Positions 16,239 through 25,114 of a DNA stretch of 33,860 bases are shown here, in pieces. The DNA comes from an uncultured Oscillospiraceae bacterium (GTDB lineage Bacteria > Bacillota > Clostridia > Oscillospirales > Oscillospiraceae). The position numbers and the translations under genes are program-made. The stretch's first letter is position 1. Every line of letters begins with the position of its first letter. A model generated the notes under the pieces. That model was not told the DNA's origin. It made no database searches and saw nothing but the letters and a program-made list of their open reading frames with translations. The stretch spans positions 1-33,860 of the forward strand of contig CAMVMU010000015.1 of the NCBI GenBank assembly GCA_947168655.1. Reading direction: 5' to 3'.

Positions 16239-16318
16239 TGATTATCATAAAGTAGGCGGATTAGTCTGCCCGTTTGGGCCGGAGAACGGGTCCGGATTCA
16301 TGCAGGTCTGAGCGGTGT

Positions 16319-16372
16319 TACATTATTATAATGCAGCATCGTGAATAATCACGATGATTTCACAATAATGTA
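16319..16372 (+). repeat. Nested inverted repeat in the lipoprotein leader
   Basis: An outer 9-bp pair (16319-16327 with 16364-16372) encloses an inner perfect 8-bp hairpin (16337-16344 with 16349-16356, ATAA loop). No T tract follows, so it is not a simple terminator. It sits 31 bases before the start codon and could be a regulator site or an RNA structure. Confidence 0.6.
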
Positions 16373-16402
16373 GATGGACAAGGCCAAAAGGAGGTGTACA
16401 GT

Positions 16403-16933
16403 ATGCGCGGACGTCGGGGAATCGGGTTTCTGCTGGCTGCGCTGCTGGCCGTCTCCCTTCCGGTGCTGATCGGATGTGCCGGCAAGCCGGGACATCGCCC
16501 CGCCGAAAAGCCGGAGGATTCACCTGATGCGACGAAGCCGCAGATCCCGGACACTGTACCGGAGGAGAACCTGCCGCCTGAAGAAGAGACGGTACGTGTT
16601 GCCATTCAGCTGGCATTCCCATCGGTGACGCAGGCGGGTTATCGTCTTGGCAGTGTTGCCACGGATGAGGCGGCCAAGGCGTATCAGAAGCAGGTGCGCG
16701 AAGAGCAGGAGAAAATGATCCGGATGATCGAAGAGACGCTGGGCCATCCCATTGCGGTGAAGCAGCGGCTCACCCTGACCACCAACGTGATTTCCGCCAA
16801 CGTATTCCCTGCCGACATAGACGCAATCCGCCTGGTGGAGGGTGTGGTGAGCGTAACGGAGGAGATCCGTCACGAAATCACAGACGGATCGACGCCGCTC
16901 CCGGCTCCGCCGGGACAAACCGCAACAGGCTGA
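16403..16933 (+). CDS. Lipoprotein with a stand-alone I9-like protease prodomain
   Basis: A 176-residue exported lipoprotein. The N-terminus has an RGRR basic start, a hydrophobic core and a LIGC lipobox (Cys near 25), then a Pro/Glu-rich linker (about 28-62). Residues about 64-158 align along their length with the prodomain of the protease encoded 72 bases downstream: VRVAIQL against VRVSIIL, then a Tyr and Gln-rich helix, then LTLTTNVISANV against LTLAMNAISANV, and a closing hydrophobic GVVSV against GVKTV. No catalytic domain follows. I9-type prodomains fold and inhibit their own subtilases; a free copy could inhibit or chaperone the neighbour in trans, but this is inference. The ATG at 16403 has AAAGGAGGTG nine bases upstream; a GTG at 16394 lies inside that site. 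Confidence 0.82.
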   Translation: MRGRRGIGFLLAALLAVSLPVLIGCAGKPGHRPAEKPEDSPDATKPQIPDTVPEENLPPEEETVRVAIQLAFPSVTQAGYRLGSVATDEAAKAYQKQVREEQEKMIRMIEETLGHPIAVKQRLTLTTNVISANVFPADIDAIRLVEGVVSVTEEIRHEITDGSTPLPAPPGQTATG

Positions 16934-16955
16934 ATGCCTGATCGACCATTTGTGT

Positions 16956-17004
16956 TAATAATGTGTGAAAGCACTTTATTAAATTCAAACAGAGGAGGAA
17001 AAAG
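16956..17004 (+). promoter_or_regulatory. Leader and ribosome binding site shared with the second protease gene
   Basis: CACTTTATT (16972-16980), then AAATTCAAACAG and AGAGGAGGAAAAAG before the ATG, recur in the same order in front of the second protease gene (27676-27740). AGGAGG is exactly seven bases from the ATG in both. Confidence 0.65.
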
Positions 17005-17005
17005 T

Positions 17006-20000
17006 ATGCGCAAAACCTGGAGAAAGCTCCTGTCCGTGCTGCTGGCACTGTCGATGCTCGTATCCCTTACCGTAACCGGATACGCTGCGGGCAACGACAA
17101 GACCCGTGCCAACGGTACGAAGCTGGAGCTGGAAGAGATCGATCCGAGCACGCTGAACGTGCCCCGGCTCGGTCAAATCACCGAGGACGAAGAGCCTGCT
17201 TCTGAGGGACTTCCCTATAAGTTCGGCGACATCGTCCGCGTATCCATCATCCTGGATAAGGACGCTACTCTGGACAAATACAGTGTTCAGAGCGTAAGGA
17301 CCAATCCCGGAGCGATGGCTTATCGTGAAGGTCTGAAGAGTCAGCAGAAGATCGTCACCAACCAGATCCAGCGTGCCATCGGCCGCTCGATCGACGTGAA
17401 GTGGAATCTGACGCTGGCCATGAACGCCATCTCCGCAAACGTCCGTTATGGCGATATCGCCATGATCCGTACGGTTGCCGGCGTCAAGACCGTCGAGATC
17501 GAGAACAGATACGAGCCTCAGGTCGATGAGATCAACACGGCGGTTACCACCGAGTATATGGTGGGCGCCACCGCACTGTGGGAGAACGGCTACACCGGCG
17601 CCGGTTCCCGCATTGCCATCATCGACACCGGTACCGACCAGGATCACCTGTCCTTCGATCCCAAAGCTCTGGAGTATGCCCTGGCTGAGGACGGCGGCGA
17701 CTACAACCTGCTGACCTGGGAAGAGATCAGCGGTCTGACCGATCAGCTGAACGCCCCCGTCACCGAAGAGGTGTACAAGAACACCAAGATCCCCTACGCA
17801 TACAACTATGTTGACGGCGGTTACATCACCGACCACATGAGCGACTCCCAGGGCGAGCACGGCTCCCACGTGTCCGGTATCGCCGCTGCCAACCGCTATG
17901 TGAAGGTGGATGGCGAGTTCGTTGACGCCGCCAGCAAGGTCTTTGCCGTCGGCGTTGCCCCCGACGCCCAGATCATCACCATGAAGGTCTTCGGCGCCAA
18001 CGGCGGTGCTTACGACTCCGACTACATGGTCGCCATCGAGGATGCCATCATCCTGGGCTGCGACAGCGCCAACCTGTCCCTGGGCTCCTCTGTGGCTGGT
18101 TTCTCCTTCTCCCCCAGCTATCAGAACGTCATGGACAGCCTGGTGGAGTGCGGCACCGTTGTGGCCGACTCTGCCGGCAACAACAGCAACTGGGCTGACA
18201 ATCTGGCGAGCAGCCCCCTGAACAGAAGCATCCCCTACCTGTATCTGGAGGATGTGAATCTGCACACCGGCGGCAGCCCCGGTTCCTTCATCAACAGCTT
18301 CGGTGTTGCCTCTGCCGACAATATCGGTGTTGTGGGTTCTCCGCTGGTGTTTAACGGCACCCAGACGGCGTTCCCCTCCGAGACGTCCGGCTATGGCAAT
18401 GAGCCCATCGCCACCATCGCCAACGAAGCCGGTTACGACTACGTCCTGGTGGATGGCCCCGGCGTTGACGACAACGCCAACGTGGGCAAGGAAGGCGACC
18501 AGTTCATGGCCCTTGGCCGTGAGGTCCTCGAGGGCAAGGTCGCCATGTGCTACCGCGGCAGCTCCTCCTTCTTTGCGAAGGCCAACGCCGCCGTTGCTCA
18601 GGGCGCTATTGCCGTTGTTATCATCAACAACACCGACGGCGCCATCAACATGAACCTGACCGGTTATGAGTACACCGCTCCTGCCGTCTCCATCCTGAAG
18701 GCCATCGGCGACGCCGTGAAGGCTGAGTCCGAGGTCGTCAACGATGAAGAGGGCAACCCCCTGTACTACACCGGCAAGATCGTGATCGGCGAGAAGACCG
18801 CTGCGGCCACCGCTGATCGTTCTGAAGCCACCATCTCCAGCTTCAGCTCCTGGGGTGTTCCCGGTTCCCTGATTCTGAAGCCCGAGATCACCACCCCCGG
18901 CGGCAGCATCTTCTCCGTCTGGGGCGCCAATATCGCCAGCGGCAGTGAGCAGTCCGCCCATGACCAGTACGAGCTCATGTCCGGTACCTCCATGGCCGCT
19001 CCTCATCTGGCCGGTATGGCTGCCCTGATGGGTCAGTACATCCGCGAGAACGACCTGGAGAACGTCACCGGCGCCAATCGCCGTACCCTCATCAACTCCC
19101 TGCTGATGAGTACCTCCACCCCCATGATCGTGGACGGCGACTATCTGCCCGTTATCCAGCAGGGCTCCGGTCTGGGCGACGTCTTTGCCGCTACCCAGGC
19201 GAAGGCCTACATCACCATGAACGAGGACGCTACCGCCTCTTATCAGGACGGTAAGGTCAAGGTCGAGCTGGGTCAGGATGCCAAGCGTGAGGGTGTTTAC
19301 ACCTACAGCTTCAACATCAACAACTTCAGCGATGTGGATATGACCTATGAGCTGTCCACCGACCTGTTCACCCAGGCCCCCACTTATTATGCAGGCAACT
19401 TCTACATGCTCCACGATACGATCATGTCCTTCGTTGAGGATGACGGTGACTTTACTGCCGAGTATGACTATCCCACCGGCACCCCCAATGACCACGACGT
19501 CAACGTGGACGGCAAGACCGACAAGGCTGACGCCCAGGCCATTCTGGACAAGATCACCGGCGAGTATGCCGAGGATGCCGAATTCGACGCTGAGGCCGCC
19601 GATATGGACGGCGACGGCAAGTACACCACCTACGACGCTCAGCTCCTGCTGCAGTGGCTGCAGAGCGACTTCGATGAGCTGGTGGTTCCTGCCGGCGAGA
19701 GCGTTACCGTTACGGTGACCCTCACCCTGGGCGACGAACTCAAGCAGTTCCTGGATGCCTACTATGTCGGCGGTGCCTACGTCGAGGGCTACACCTATGT
19801 GACCCCGACCACGGAGACCGAGGACGGTGAGATCCTGGGCGTGGAGCACTCCATCCCCATCATGGGCTTCTACGGCTCCTGGACGGATGCTTCCATGTTT
19901 GACTGCACCTCCGTCATCGACGCTGCCTACGGCTCCACCAAGGAAGCCTATATGGGCAATGCCGAGACCAACTACATGACCGTGAATTACGGCAAGGGCA

Positions 20001-23000
20001 ACTCCATCTTCATGGGCAACCCCTACGTGATCGAGGATGAGTTCCCCGCTGACCGTCTGGCTCTGAACACCAACACCGGTCTTGTAAACTTCCGCTACAA
20101 CATGATCCGCAACGCTGCCTCTACCGGTGTGCTGTTCCTGGATGGGGAGTACAACGTGCTGAAGGGCACCATGGGCGGCTCCGCCTATGCTCCTTATTAT
20201 TACCCCAACGGCGGCGCATGGCAGAACTACAGCACCATGACCGCTGCCATCGGCGGTAAGGTCGGTGATCTGGGCGTGAACGAAGGCGACGTGTTCACCG
20301 TCGGTTACTTCGCCATTCCCGAGTATTACGGCATGATGCTCCATCCCGGCGAGGGCATCAACAGCGTCACTGCTGACGAGGTTGGCCAGCTGCTGGCCGA
20401 CGGTGAGCTGGGCCTGGGCTCCTATTTGGGCTACACCTTCACCGTGGATAACACCGCCCCCGTTGTCGATGACGTGACCGTCAGCGAGGACGGCAAGACC
20501 ATGACCGTCACCGCGCACGACAATCAGTTCATCGCCGCTGTGATGATCATGGACGTGTACGGCAATGATCTATTTGCTCTGGAAGTTCCCGAGCAGGCCG
20601 AGGCCGGCGAGACCGTTGAGGTCGAGTTCGAGATCACCGATGAGATGGGCAACGGCGTGGCCGTGGTCGCCGGCGACTATGCCGGAAACGAAGGCGCCAA
20701 GCTGGGCAGGCTCAGCGATGAGCCCATCACCGGCCAGAAGACCGTTTACGTGCCCGTCACCACTTTGGAGGCCGGCAAGAACTACATCTTTGTCGCTCCC
20801 AAGGCTGCCGGCGCCGCCAAGGTCATCAGCCTGTCTGAGTCCGGCATGGCCGGCAACTCCGGTGCGCTGGCCGCCTCTGATGTCACCGTCAAAGAGAAGG
20901 ACGGCCAGATCTACGTCGAGGTGGACGATGTTCAGAACGCAATGCTCTGGACAGCCAATACCAAGGGCACCGGCTTCAGCCTGGTCAACGTGGGCAACGA
21001 CAAGATGTCCATCGGCTACAACAGCAGCCAGGACGGCAAGCCGCTGTATGCCTGGGGCTATCCCTATGACACCATGAACGTTGACGAAGAGGGCGCCCTG
21101 TTCGTGACCGGCTTTGCGCAGAACCTCTACGCCACCTATGATGCGGCGCAGGATATCGTTGCGGTCCACCGCACCGATCCCAACCGTTTCTACGCGTTCG
21201 GTGAGGCCACCATCGAGGAGGAGTTCGATCCCACTCTGGCCACCGGCATCACTGTGGAGCCCGAGGAGACCATCCTGGTCCTGGGTCACAAGGATAACGT
21301 TCAGCTGAACGCCGAGGTCAAGCCCATCCTCCTGGAGGACAAGAGCGTGACCTGGTCCAGCGAGGATGAGTCCATCGCCACCGTTGACGAGAACGGTCTC
21401 GTCACCGCTGTTGGCGTTGGCACCACTACCATCACCGCCACCACCGTGGCTGAGCCGCATCTGACGGATACCGCTACCATCCGCGTTGTGGAGATCGACG
21501 CCAATGCCGACATCCGCGGCCTGATCTACGGTGACGACAGTGTGGCCTACTGGTCCCTGTTCAACTCCGACGCCACCCTGGATTGGGAGAAGGTCGCCGA
21601 GGGCGGCTACTACGACAGCGGCGCCCTGGTGGGCGACACCATCTACACCGTGGATGGCGAGAGCATCTACGCCGTTGACGCCGACACCTACGAGGTCACC
21701 ACTGTGGGCGGCATCGTCTCCGATTGGTGCTACTCCGATGGCGTCGAGATGCCTGCTGACCTGGTTGAGGCCTGGGGCATCCCCGGCTTCGTTGTGGGCG
21801 GTCCCTGCTACAACGGTACCTACTTCGAGGTCCTGAACCCCGAGGAAGGCCGCCTGAACTACTGGAACCTGTCCAGTGTCTACGGCAATGATCCCATGGC
21901 CACCGTCGCCTATATCGGCCGCGGCCAGGCCGGTGAAGCCTACTACTACATGCTCACCGAGGGCGGCGTGCTGTGGCTGTTCACCTTCGACATGGAGGGC
22001 AGCCTGAGCCGTCAGCAGATCGGCGAGACCGGCATGAAGCTGGAGGGCATCGCCAACCTCAACAACAAGGCCTCCATGGTCTATGATGAGGCCAGCGACT
22101 TCCTGTTCCTGGCTTACTACGACGGCAACGGCGATACCGCCAGCCTGTACGCCATTGACCCCAACGAGCCCGATGTCAACTGCGAGCTGGGCAACTTCGG
22201 CGGCAACGTGTGGCCCGTGGTCAGCCTGTACCAGTATGAGCCTGTCACCGATCTGGTGCTGAAGGTCAATCCCACTGACGTGGAGCTCTTCGAGACTCAG
22301 ACCGCTGAGCTGAAGATCAAGGTCAAGATGGGCGAGACCAACGAGTACACCGCTGAGGTCGCTGATCCCAGCATCGCCTCCTTTGAGGACGGCGTCATCA
22401 CCGGTCTGAAGGAAGGCGAGACCACCATCACCATTACCACCGTCGATAAGAACGCCGCCGGCGAGCAGCTGACCGAGACCGTCAACGTCACCGTCAAGCC
22501 GCTGGTCAGCATTGACGCTTTCGTGATGGGTCAGGTCACCGATGCTCAGGGCACTCGCTTCGCCAAGATCAATCTGGAGGATCTGACTGTTTCCACCAAG
22601 GGCGTTGACGCCCCCGGCAACGTCACCTCCGGCGCCCGCACCGGCGACATCTATATGGCAGGCATGGGCACCAACATCGTTGCTCTGGATGCCGAGGATA
22701 TGACGACCCCGGCCCAGTACAGCTTCGACTCGTTCTACGCACAGTATCCCGCTCAGGATATTGCCAACTACCCGATGTTCCTCGACGAGGAGGGCGAGCT
22801 GGACGAGCACAAGGCCCTGTTTACCACCAACCTTGGCTGGCTGGTGACGCCTGACTACTACGGCTGGAATCTGAGCTCCTATCTGCCCGACATGGCGGCT
22901 GTTGCCTTTGCCGGTGTGGACGAGAATGATGACGGCGAGGCCATCTATGTCTACTACATTCTCACCACTGAGGGCGTCCTGTACCAGATCGACGTCGCTT

Positions 23001-24943
23001 ATGAGAGCGGCAGCATCAGCCTGAATCCGCTGCTGGAGACCGGTATCACCGTTGACGATCAGAGCGCTCTGTCCATGGTCTTCCTGCAGAACGTTGGCTT
23101 TGAGTCCGGCGAACTGACGGTCAAGGATGCCGGTCTGGTTGTTGCCAACAACGAGGATCAGTCCATGTGGTACATCGACTTTATGACCGGTGAGGTCGGC
23201 ATGTTCGGTACTCTGGACTCCACCAACGTCTCCGGTCTGATCGGTACCTTCGACGATCTGGCCACTGTTGTCGATCCTGAGGATATGCCCGAGCCTGCTC
23301 CCGAGCTCGAAACGATCCAGGGCTTCTACTTCGAGGAGGATCCCGCCCAGGAGGGCTGGACCTTCGTCGATCAGGATGGCGATAACTACAACTGGGCTTG
23401 GAACCAGAACATCGGCAGCTGGTTCAGCGGCACGCCCGACTTCGACAGCATGGCCTACGAGGGTACCGGCTGCATCGCTTCCGGTTCCTACATCAACACC
23501 GTTGGTGTCTTGTCTCCGGACAACTGGGCTATCTCCCCGGCCATCGACCTCAGCAACGCTGATGGCGAGCTGGCACTCTCCGTGTACGCCAAGGGCCTGG
23601 ATACCAACTATGCGGCTGAGAACTTTGCCCTGTACGCCGGCACCAGCGCTGATCCCGCTGAGATGGTCAAGATCTCTGATGACTTCACCTCCACCGGCGA
23701 CTATAAGGCCTACCCCGCTGATCTCTCCGCCTTTGCCGGTGAGAGCGAGGTCTACGTGGCCATCCGTCACTACAACATCTCCGATATGTACATCCTGCTT
23801 GTTGACCAGGTCGAGATCGGGGCTGTTGTTGAGGCTGACGGAAATGTGGCTCCCGCGGTTGATCTGTCCAAGTACGCTGCTCCTGAGCTGAACCTGAACA
23901 AGGTCGGCGATGGCTGCGCCATCTTCGGCGTCACCGCTCCTGCCGCTGTTGAGATGACCAGGTTCTCCGAGACCGCCAACGAGGCCCGCGGCAGTCTGAA
24001 CGCCACCGCCACCGAGGTGAGAAATGCTGTGACCGCTGAGCTGCCCAAGGCTGATCTGGATTCTGACGAAGCTGAGACCGCCGAGGATGCTACTGTCGTC
24101 ACCATCACTGAGGACGTGGAGGTCACCAACGGCCTGTACAAGGTCACCTATGATCCCGAGAAGCTGACCTATGTCTCCTCCGAGTGCGAGCACGAGATCA
24201 GCTCCATCCACGTGGACGAGGAGAAGGGTGAGATCACCCTGGCCTTCGCCGAGCTGGATGCCATCGCTGCCGGCGAGACTCTCGCCACTGTGAACTTCAC
24301 CGTGTCCTGCGAGGATACCGAGGTCACCGTGACCACCGAGGAGCGCAACGATGAGCTGGATCTGAGCGAGACCGAGACCATCGACTGCGAGGGCACCGGC
24401 CACGATTGGGGCGAGCCCGAGTGGACCTGGTCTGAGGACTACACCAAGGCTACCGCCAAGTTCGTCTGCAACAACAACGAGGAGCACGTCAAGGAGATCG
24501 AGGCTGTTGTTACCACCGAGACCACCGATGCTACCTGCGAGGAGGACGGCAAGACGGTTTACACCGCCACGGTTGAACTGGACGGCGAGACCTACACGGA
24601 TACCAAGACCGTGACTCTGCCTGCTATGGGTCACGATTGGGGCGAGCCCGTGTGGACCTGGTCCGATGATCACAAGACCGCTACCGCCACCTTCACCTGC
24701 AAGAACTGCGGCGAGGTCAAGACCGTCACCGATGAGGCGATCCTGGTCGAGACCGATAAGGACGGCAAGGTCACCTACACCGCCAGTGTTGTCGGCCCCG
24801 ATGGCAAGACCTATACCGACACCTACACCAGCGGTGTGCCCACCGGCGATACCATGAACCTGTCTCTGTACATCTGCCTGCTGACCATCAGCGCTGCCGG
24901 CGCCATCGTGCTGCTGCGCGGCCTGAAGAAGAAGGAGAACTGA
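17006..24943 (+). CDS. Giant cell-surface S8 subtilase (lactocepin/C5a-peptidase-like), paralogue 1
   Basis: A 2645-residue secreted serine protease. Signal peptide residues 1-27 (ending TGYAA); I9-like prodomain about 75-172; S8 domain with catalytic Asp207 (IIDTGTD), His285 (EHGSHVSG), oxyanion Asn392 (SAGNN) and Ser662 (SGTSMAAP). A PA-like insertion spans about 465-585. An Fn3/C5a-peptidase-like region from about 750 is interrupted at 831-887 by two dockerin-like calcium loops. Then come a Big2 domain (about 1412-1497), a propeller-like stretch, a second Big2-like domain (about 1748-1832), a second propeller-like stretch, a choice-of-anchor-J/adhesin-type domain (about 2100-2275), a cohesin-like domain (about 2360-2462) and two 77-residue GHDW repeats. 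The tail has VPTGD, a hydrophobic helix and RGLKKKEN, a sorting-type anchor without a canonical LPxTG. The start ATG 17006 has AGGAGG seven bases upstream. Confidence 0.93.
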   Translation: MRKTWRKLLSVLLALSMLVSLTVTGYAAGNDKTRANGTKLELEEIDPSTLNVPRLGQITEDEEPASEGLPYKFGDIVRVSIILDKDATLDKYSVQSVRTNPGAMAYREGLKSQQKIVTNQIQRAIGRSIDVKWNLTLAMNAISANVRYGDIAMIRTVAGVKTVEIENRYEPQVDEINTAVTTEYMVGATALWENGYTGAGSRIAIIDTGTDQDHLSFDPKALEYALAEDGGDYNLLTWEEISGLTDQLNAPVTEEVYKNTKIPYAYNYVDGGYITDHMSDSQGEHGSHVSGIAAANRYVKVDGEFVDAASKVFAVGVAPDAQIITMKVFGANGGAYDSDYMVAIEDAIILGCDSANLSLGSSVAGFSFSPSYQNVMDSLVECGTVVADSAGNNSNWADNLASSPLNRSIPYLYLEDVNLHTGGSPGSFINSFGVASADNIGVVGSPLVFNGTQTAFPSETSGYGNEPIATIANEAGYDYVLVDGPGVDDNANVGKEGDQFMALGREVLEGKVAMCYRGSSSFFAKANAAVAQGAIAVVIINNTDGAINMNLTGYEYTAPAVSILKAIGDAVKAESEVVNDEEGNPLYYTGKIVIGEKTAAATADRSEATISSFSSWGVPGSLILKPEITTPGGSIFSVWGANIASGSEQSAHDQYELMSGTSMAAPHLAGMAALMGQYIRENDLENVTGANRRTLINSLLMSTSTPMIVDGDYLPVIQQGSGLGDVFAATQAKAYITMNEDATASYQDGKVKVELGQDAKREGVYTYSFNINNFSDVDMTYELSTDLFTQAPTYYAGNFYMLHDTIMSFVEDDGDFTAEYDYPTGTPNDHDVNVDGKTDKADAQAILDKITGEYAEDAEFDAEAADMDGDGKYTTYDAQLLLQWLQSDFDELVVPAGESVTVTVTLTLGDELKQFLDAYYVGGAYVEGYTYVTPTTETEDGEILGVEHSIPIMGFYGSWTDASMFDCTSVIDAAYGSTKEAYMGNAETNYMTVNYGKGNSIFMGNPYVIEDEFPADRLALNTNTGLVNFRYNMIRNAASTGVLFLDGEYNVLKGTMGGSAYAPYYYPNGGAWQNYSTMTAAIGGKVGDLGVNEGDVFTVGYFAIPEYYGMMLHPGEGINSVTADEVGQLLADGELGLGSYLGYTFTVDNTAPVVDDVTVSEDGKTMTVTAHDNQFIAAVMIMDVYGNDLFALEVPEQAEAGETVEVEFEITDEMGNGVAVVAGDYAGNEGAKLGRLSDEPITGQKTVYVPVTTLEAGKNYIFVAPKAAGAAKVISLSESGMAGNSGALAASDVTVKEKDGQIYVEVDDVQNAMLWTANTKGTGFSLVNVGNDKMSIGYNSSQDGKPLYAWGYPYDTMNVDEEGALFVTGFAQNLYATYDAAQDIVAVHRTDPNRFYAFGEATIEEEFDPTLATGITVEPEETILVLGHKDNVQLNAEVKPILLEDKSVTWSSEDESIATVDENGLVTAVGVGTTTITATTVAEPHLTDTATIRVVEIDANADIRGLIYGDDSVAYWSLFNSDATLDWEKVAEGGYYDSGALVGDTIYTVDGESIYAVDADTYEVTTVGGIVSDWCYSDGVEMPADLVEAWGIPGFVVGGPCYNGTYFEVLNPEEGRLNYWNLSSVYGNDPMATVAYIGRGQAGEAYYYMLTEGGVLWLFTFDMEGSLSRQQIGETGMKLEGIANLNNKASMVYDEASDFLFLAYYDGNGDTASLYAIDPNEPDVNCELGNFGGNVWPVVSLYQYEPVTDLVLKVNPTDVELFETQTAELKIKVKMGETNEYTAEVADPSIASFEDGVITGLKEGETTITITTVDKNAAGEQLTETVNVTVKPLVSIDAFVMGQVTDAQGTRFAKINLEDLTVSTKGVDAPGNVTSGARTGDIYMAGMGTNIVALDAEDMTTPAQYSFDSFYAQYPAQDIANYPMFLDEEGELDEHKALFTTNLGWLVTPDYYGWNLSSYLPDMAAVAFAGVDENDDGEAIYVYYILTTEGVLYQIDVAYESGSISLNPLLETGITVDDQSALSMVFLQNVGFESGELTVKDAGLVVANNEDQSMWYIDFMTGEVGMFGTLDSTNVSGLIGTFDDLATVVDPEDMPEPAPELETIQGFYFEEDPAQEGWTFVDQDGDNYNWAWNQNIGSWFSGTPDFDSMAYEGTGCIASGSYINTVGVLSPDNWAISPAIDLSNADGELALSVYAKGLDTNYAAENFALYAGTSADPAEMVKISDDFTSTGDYKAYPADLSAFAGESEVYVAIRHYNISDMYILLVDQVEIGAVVEADGNVAPAVDLSKYAAPELNLNKVGDGCAIFGVTAPAAVEMTRFSETANEARGSLNATATEVRNAVTAELPKADLDSDEAETAEDATVVTITEDVEVTNGLYKVTYDPEKLTYVSSECEHEISSIHVDEEKGEITLAFAELDAIAAGETLATVNFTVSCEDTEVTVTTEERNDELDLSETETIDCEGTGHDWGEPEWTWSEDYTKATAKFVCNNNEEHVKEIEAVVTTETTDATCEEDGKTVYTATVELDGETYTDTKTVTLPAMGHDWGEPVWTWSDDHKTATATFTCKNCGEVKTVTDEAILVETDKDGKVTYTASVVGPDGKTYTDTYTSGVPTGDTMNLSLYICLLTISAAGAIVLLRGLKKKEN
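19496..19666 (+). other. Dockerin-like calcium-loop pair inside protease 1
   Basis: Two 12-residue loops, DVNVDGKTDKAD (Asp831) and DMDGDGKYTTYD (Asp866), both show Asp/Asn at positions 1, 3, 5 and 12 with Gly at 6, each followed by a hydrophobic helix (AQAILDKI; AQLLLQWL). This is the dockerin F-hand pattern, placed in the middle of an Fn3-type region rather than at a terminus. Confidence 0.75.
24085..24390 (+). other. Cohesin-like domain of protease 1
   Basis: The pattern of a strand, NGLYKVTYDPEKLTYVS, then GEITLAFAELD and AAGETLATVNFTV matches the cohesin/carbohydrate-binding beta-sandwich type. It is assigned by pattern only and sits just before the GHDW repeats. Confidence 0.6.
24398..24835 (+). 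repeat. Two tandem 77-residue GHDW repeats in protease 1
   Basis: Each unit opens with GHDWGEP and a W-T-W segment, then an ATA.F.C strand, a Cys, and a YTA...DG..YTDT strand. The units begin at 24398 and 24629, exactly 231 bases apart. The second unit has a CKNC pair and is slightly degenerate at its end, where it passes into the anchor tail. Confidence 0.85.
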
Positions 24944-24991
24944 GATTGGCCTTCTGGCGCCAAGGGATGATCTTCTGATCGGTTAATAACC

Positions 24992-25028
24992 AAAACAAGG
25001 CACTGCCTGCGGGCAGTGCCTTGTTTTT
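24992..25028 (+). terminator. Intrinsic terminator of the first protease gene
   Basis: A 16-bp stem (24992-25007 with 25012-25027), TGCG loop and a T tract at 25022-25027, about 50 bases after the stop. Confidence 0.92.
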
Positions 25029-25040
25029 TGTAAAAAACAG

Positions 25041-25069
25041 TACCATTTTGCAGTCGAATCGTATATAAT
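25041..25069 (+). promoter_or_regulatory. Candidate promoter of the alpha-galactosidase gene
   Basis: An exact TATAAT (25064-25069) lies 45 bases before the ATG; the -35 position holds only a poor match (TACCAT, 25041-25046), which may mean activator dependence. Confidence 0.45.
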
Positions 25070-25114
25070 GAATTCATCACACAACCGTACCGAACGGCCG
25101 AAGGGGGAATCACC

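Noticed and set aside
16117..16311. A 64-codon open frame in the gap before the lipoprotein gene
   Set aside because: No ribosome binding site, it overlaps the candidate promoter, and its composition looks like translated noncoding DNA.
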